From positions 26,332,329 to 26,396,328 of the forward strand of contig NC_054877.1 of the NCBI RefSeq assembly GCF_018320785.1: a stretch of DNA of 64,000 bases, written 5' to 3'. Origin of the DNA: Cheilinus undulatus. Taxonomy: Eukaryota; Chordata; Actinopteri; Labriformes; Labridae. Below are positions 62,098-64,000 of the stretch, in pieces. Numbering within the stretch: the stretch's first letter is position 1; every line of letters starts with the position of its first letter. Position numbers and translations under genes: made by a program. Below the pieces are notes generated by a model, which worked only from the letters and a program-made list of their open reading frames with translations, made no database searches and was not told where the DNA came from.

Positions 62098-64000
62098 TCA
62101 CCGACGACTGGAGTCATCTATTGGGCGCCCATTGCGCCTCAGATCCCGAGCAGCAATATGCAGTGGGGGCCCACGGGAAGCTGTAAGAGTCCTCGGAGCC
62201 GGAGGTGAGTCCTGGTCCTCCATAAAGCTCTCAGGACTGCCCTCAGCATCACCATCAGGCAGGCTTCCACAACTTGAGCTTGGCGACATAGTCTCCAGAA
62301 GATCGTCCCTCGCCAGACCCACCACAGTGTCCTGATGCGGTCCACCCTGAGGGCCGCCCTCATGGGCCCCCACCAGCAGCCCCGTTTCCCCGTCTGTTGA
62401 GCTGTCGACGTTCCTCCCTCCATCCTGGTCCTCCAGCAGGTTGGAGAGGAAGCTGATGTACTTCATAGCGAGCCGGAGGATCTCGTTTTTGCTCAGCTTC
62501 TTGTCCGGGGGATGTGTTGGGATGAGTTTACGGAGCTCGGCGAACGCTCCGTTTACGTTCTGCTGCCGCCAACGTTCACGACTGTTGGTGAAGATACGGC
62601 GGACAATCTTTGGCTGGCCAGCTAGCAGAGGAAAAAAGGAAAGAGGCATTGATCAGCAGCAGCAACACAAAAAGCAGAGCCGAAACAGAAAATGCAATCT
62701 TTTAAATTGCAAAACAACATCAGTGCAACAGTTAACATGAAGGAGCAGCAGTAGCAGAAGAGATGCATATAGTATAGAGTATGCATTGTTTTGGAAACAA
62801 ATAATTTCAATTCCTACAGAATAAAGTCAAAAAACTGTCCTCTGAAATACATGAAATTTGTCATGATAGAGCAGAAGCTAAAGAGGCTTGCAAAAATATG
62901 ATACGCCATGTGCCAATGCAACATAAAAGTATGTTTGATTAAGCATGCCAAACCCCAGGATATGGTGTTAGAGGGAGACTGGCTTCTGTATCCTATATTT
63001 TATGCACTTTTTGTTTATTTAGGTATGATAAAATGCCCCACTGCAGGTACTCACATCCTCCCACCCCCAACAATGGTGTCTTCCAGGCTATTGTCGCCCT
63101 TGGAACACACCCAGTCTATCTTAATCCTTCAGCCCACTCTGCAGTAAAACCTTGGCATGGAGGCAGCAGCAGCACCCCCATCCTCCCCCCCCTGTATGTG
63201 GCAGTGAGTGGGCAGCAGTGGAAAGCATGTTTTAAACGAAATAAACCCCAAATCCGCCTACGTTCAGATTACTTTAATGGCGTGCAGGTACATGTATTTG
63301 ACACTTTTGATTAGCAGCACTTATTTATGCCTTGAATTATCATGTATTTACTCCTCCGGGTTATACACTGAAATTTTTTGCAAAGCATCTTCTGATCCCT
63401 CAGATTAGTTATAGCATAGATCCCTGCCAGTGGATGGATGACAATGGGGATGAGGAGGGGACGTTTAGGGGACTATATTGGCAGAAGGAGGACACAGCAG
63501 AAGTGCGTCTTACCATACTTATAAAGATCTAAAATGCGCCTACCCTCGTCGAGTTCAACCTCATAAGGCGCCGGGCGGCGCTTTACCCTGTTGCTGGGGT
63601 ACATGCTGTACTGCTCTGACTCCCCTCCAAGACTGTGGCAACAGAAAAGACACAAGAGGTGTACAGGTATGTGAGAAATTATTGTAGAAAACAGAACTTC
63701 CATCATTGTGTTGAAGTCTCATTGCAGCAGAAACAATCAGAGAGACACAGTCACATTCATCCTGCTGGGCTAATTCTCTCTGTTATAAATGCACTAACAG
63801 GCTAAAAATGTCAACTTAAAGCACACTGAAGCATCTCTTCAGGCTGTAGCGTCCACATCTACCTGCTTTCAAACTTTCCCTCACACTGATCATAAAAATG
63901 CACAGACATCATGCTATGATAGGATTGTTCTTCTTTGGTGTGGACGTTTACCTGTTGATGGCGGCGAGAGGCTGCGCCAGGTTGTAGAGCATGGCCCGGG
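62098..64000 (-). CDS. tal1: tal1 (SCL) bHLH transcription factor, 3' exons, cut by window edge
   Basis: Three exons right to left: 64000-63952 (partial), 63632-63544 and 62621-62098, all with GT/AG borders and matching phases. The joined protein reads [36 protein letters not shown], then the b[54 protein letters not shown]. The tail ([30 protein letters not shown]) matches fish Tal1. The TAL/SCL family binds E-boxes with E2A partners and GATA1/LMO2 to specify blood and endothelium. The [11 protein letters not shown] stretch before the bHLH argues for tal1 over lyl1 or tal2. The N-terminal exons lie beyond 64000. Confidence 0.93.
62622..63543 (-). other. tal1 intron
   Basis: No exon or confident repeat. 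The open frames here are short and featureless. Confidence 0.5.

Noticed and set aside
62139-62423. 94-codon minus-strand frame in the tal1 last exon
   Set aside because: Shifted-frame shadow of the GC-rich tal1 C-terminal coding sequence.

Overview
The window looks like a spiny-rayed teleost fish chromosome. It is AT-rich, its genes have many introns with GT/AG boundaries, and the space between exons is filled with fish DNA transposons (Tc1/mariner, hAT-like, short TIR elements), LINE fragments and SINE-like repeats. Gene content matches human 3q25-q26. I saw no rRNA, true tRNA, CRISPR array, prokaryotic feature, LTR retrovirus or Polinton-like element.

Layout: (1) 1.6-3.1 kb, last five exons of schip1 (+). 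(2) 6.7-9.05 kb, complete il12a (interleukin-12 p35, +), with a kappaB/TATA promoter and an AU-rich 3' UTR. (3) 9.2-11.1 kb, a foldback repeat whose loop holds a second, promoter-like repeat. (4) 13.4-17.9 kb, an eight-exon ZP3-type egg-coat gene (+), with a large Tc1/mariner relic in its last intron. (5) 19.2-19.7 kb, single-exon c3orf80 homologue (+). (6) 20.4-21.0 kb, single-exon arl14 (-), whose reading frame is cut by one TAG. (7) 22.3-22.8 kb, an unrecognised short gene (-) in two overlapping frames, with a TATA box upstream. (8) 23.8-37.0 kb, ppm1l (-), four exons, introns rich in DNA transposons. (9) 38.3-40.7 kb, tandem duplication, LINE fragment and Tc1-type fragment. (10) 41.6-49.0 kb, otol1 (otolin-1, +), an inner-ear collagen with a C1q domain. 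(11) 50.2-59.3 kb, a repeat field with an L1-type LINE, TIR elements and Tc1/hAT debris. (12) 60.8-64.0 kb, 3' half of tal1 (-), cut by the window edge.

The genes do not form a pathway; they are a conserved neighbourhood. schip1, il12a, c3orf80, arl14, ppm1l and otol1 follow the mammalian order, but arl14-ppm1l is inverted, the IFT80-SMC4-TRIM59-KPNA4 block is absent, and a ZP3-like gene and tal1 lie next to them. Strongest points for a second look: the TAG in arl14, the unrecognised two-frame gene, the promoter-like mobile repeat inside a foldback, and a TIR element whose two ends have been homogenised. I found no convincing undescribed multi-gene system.
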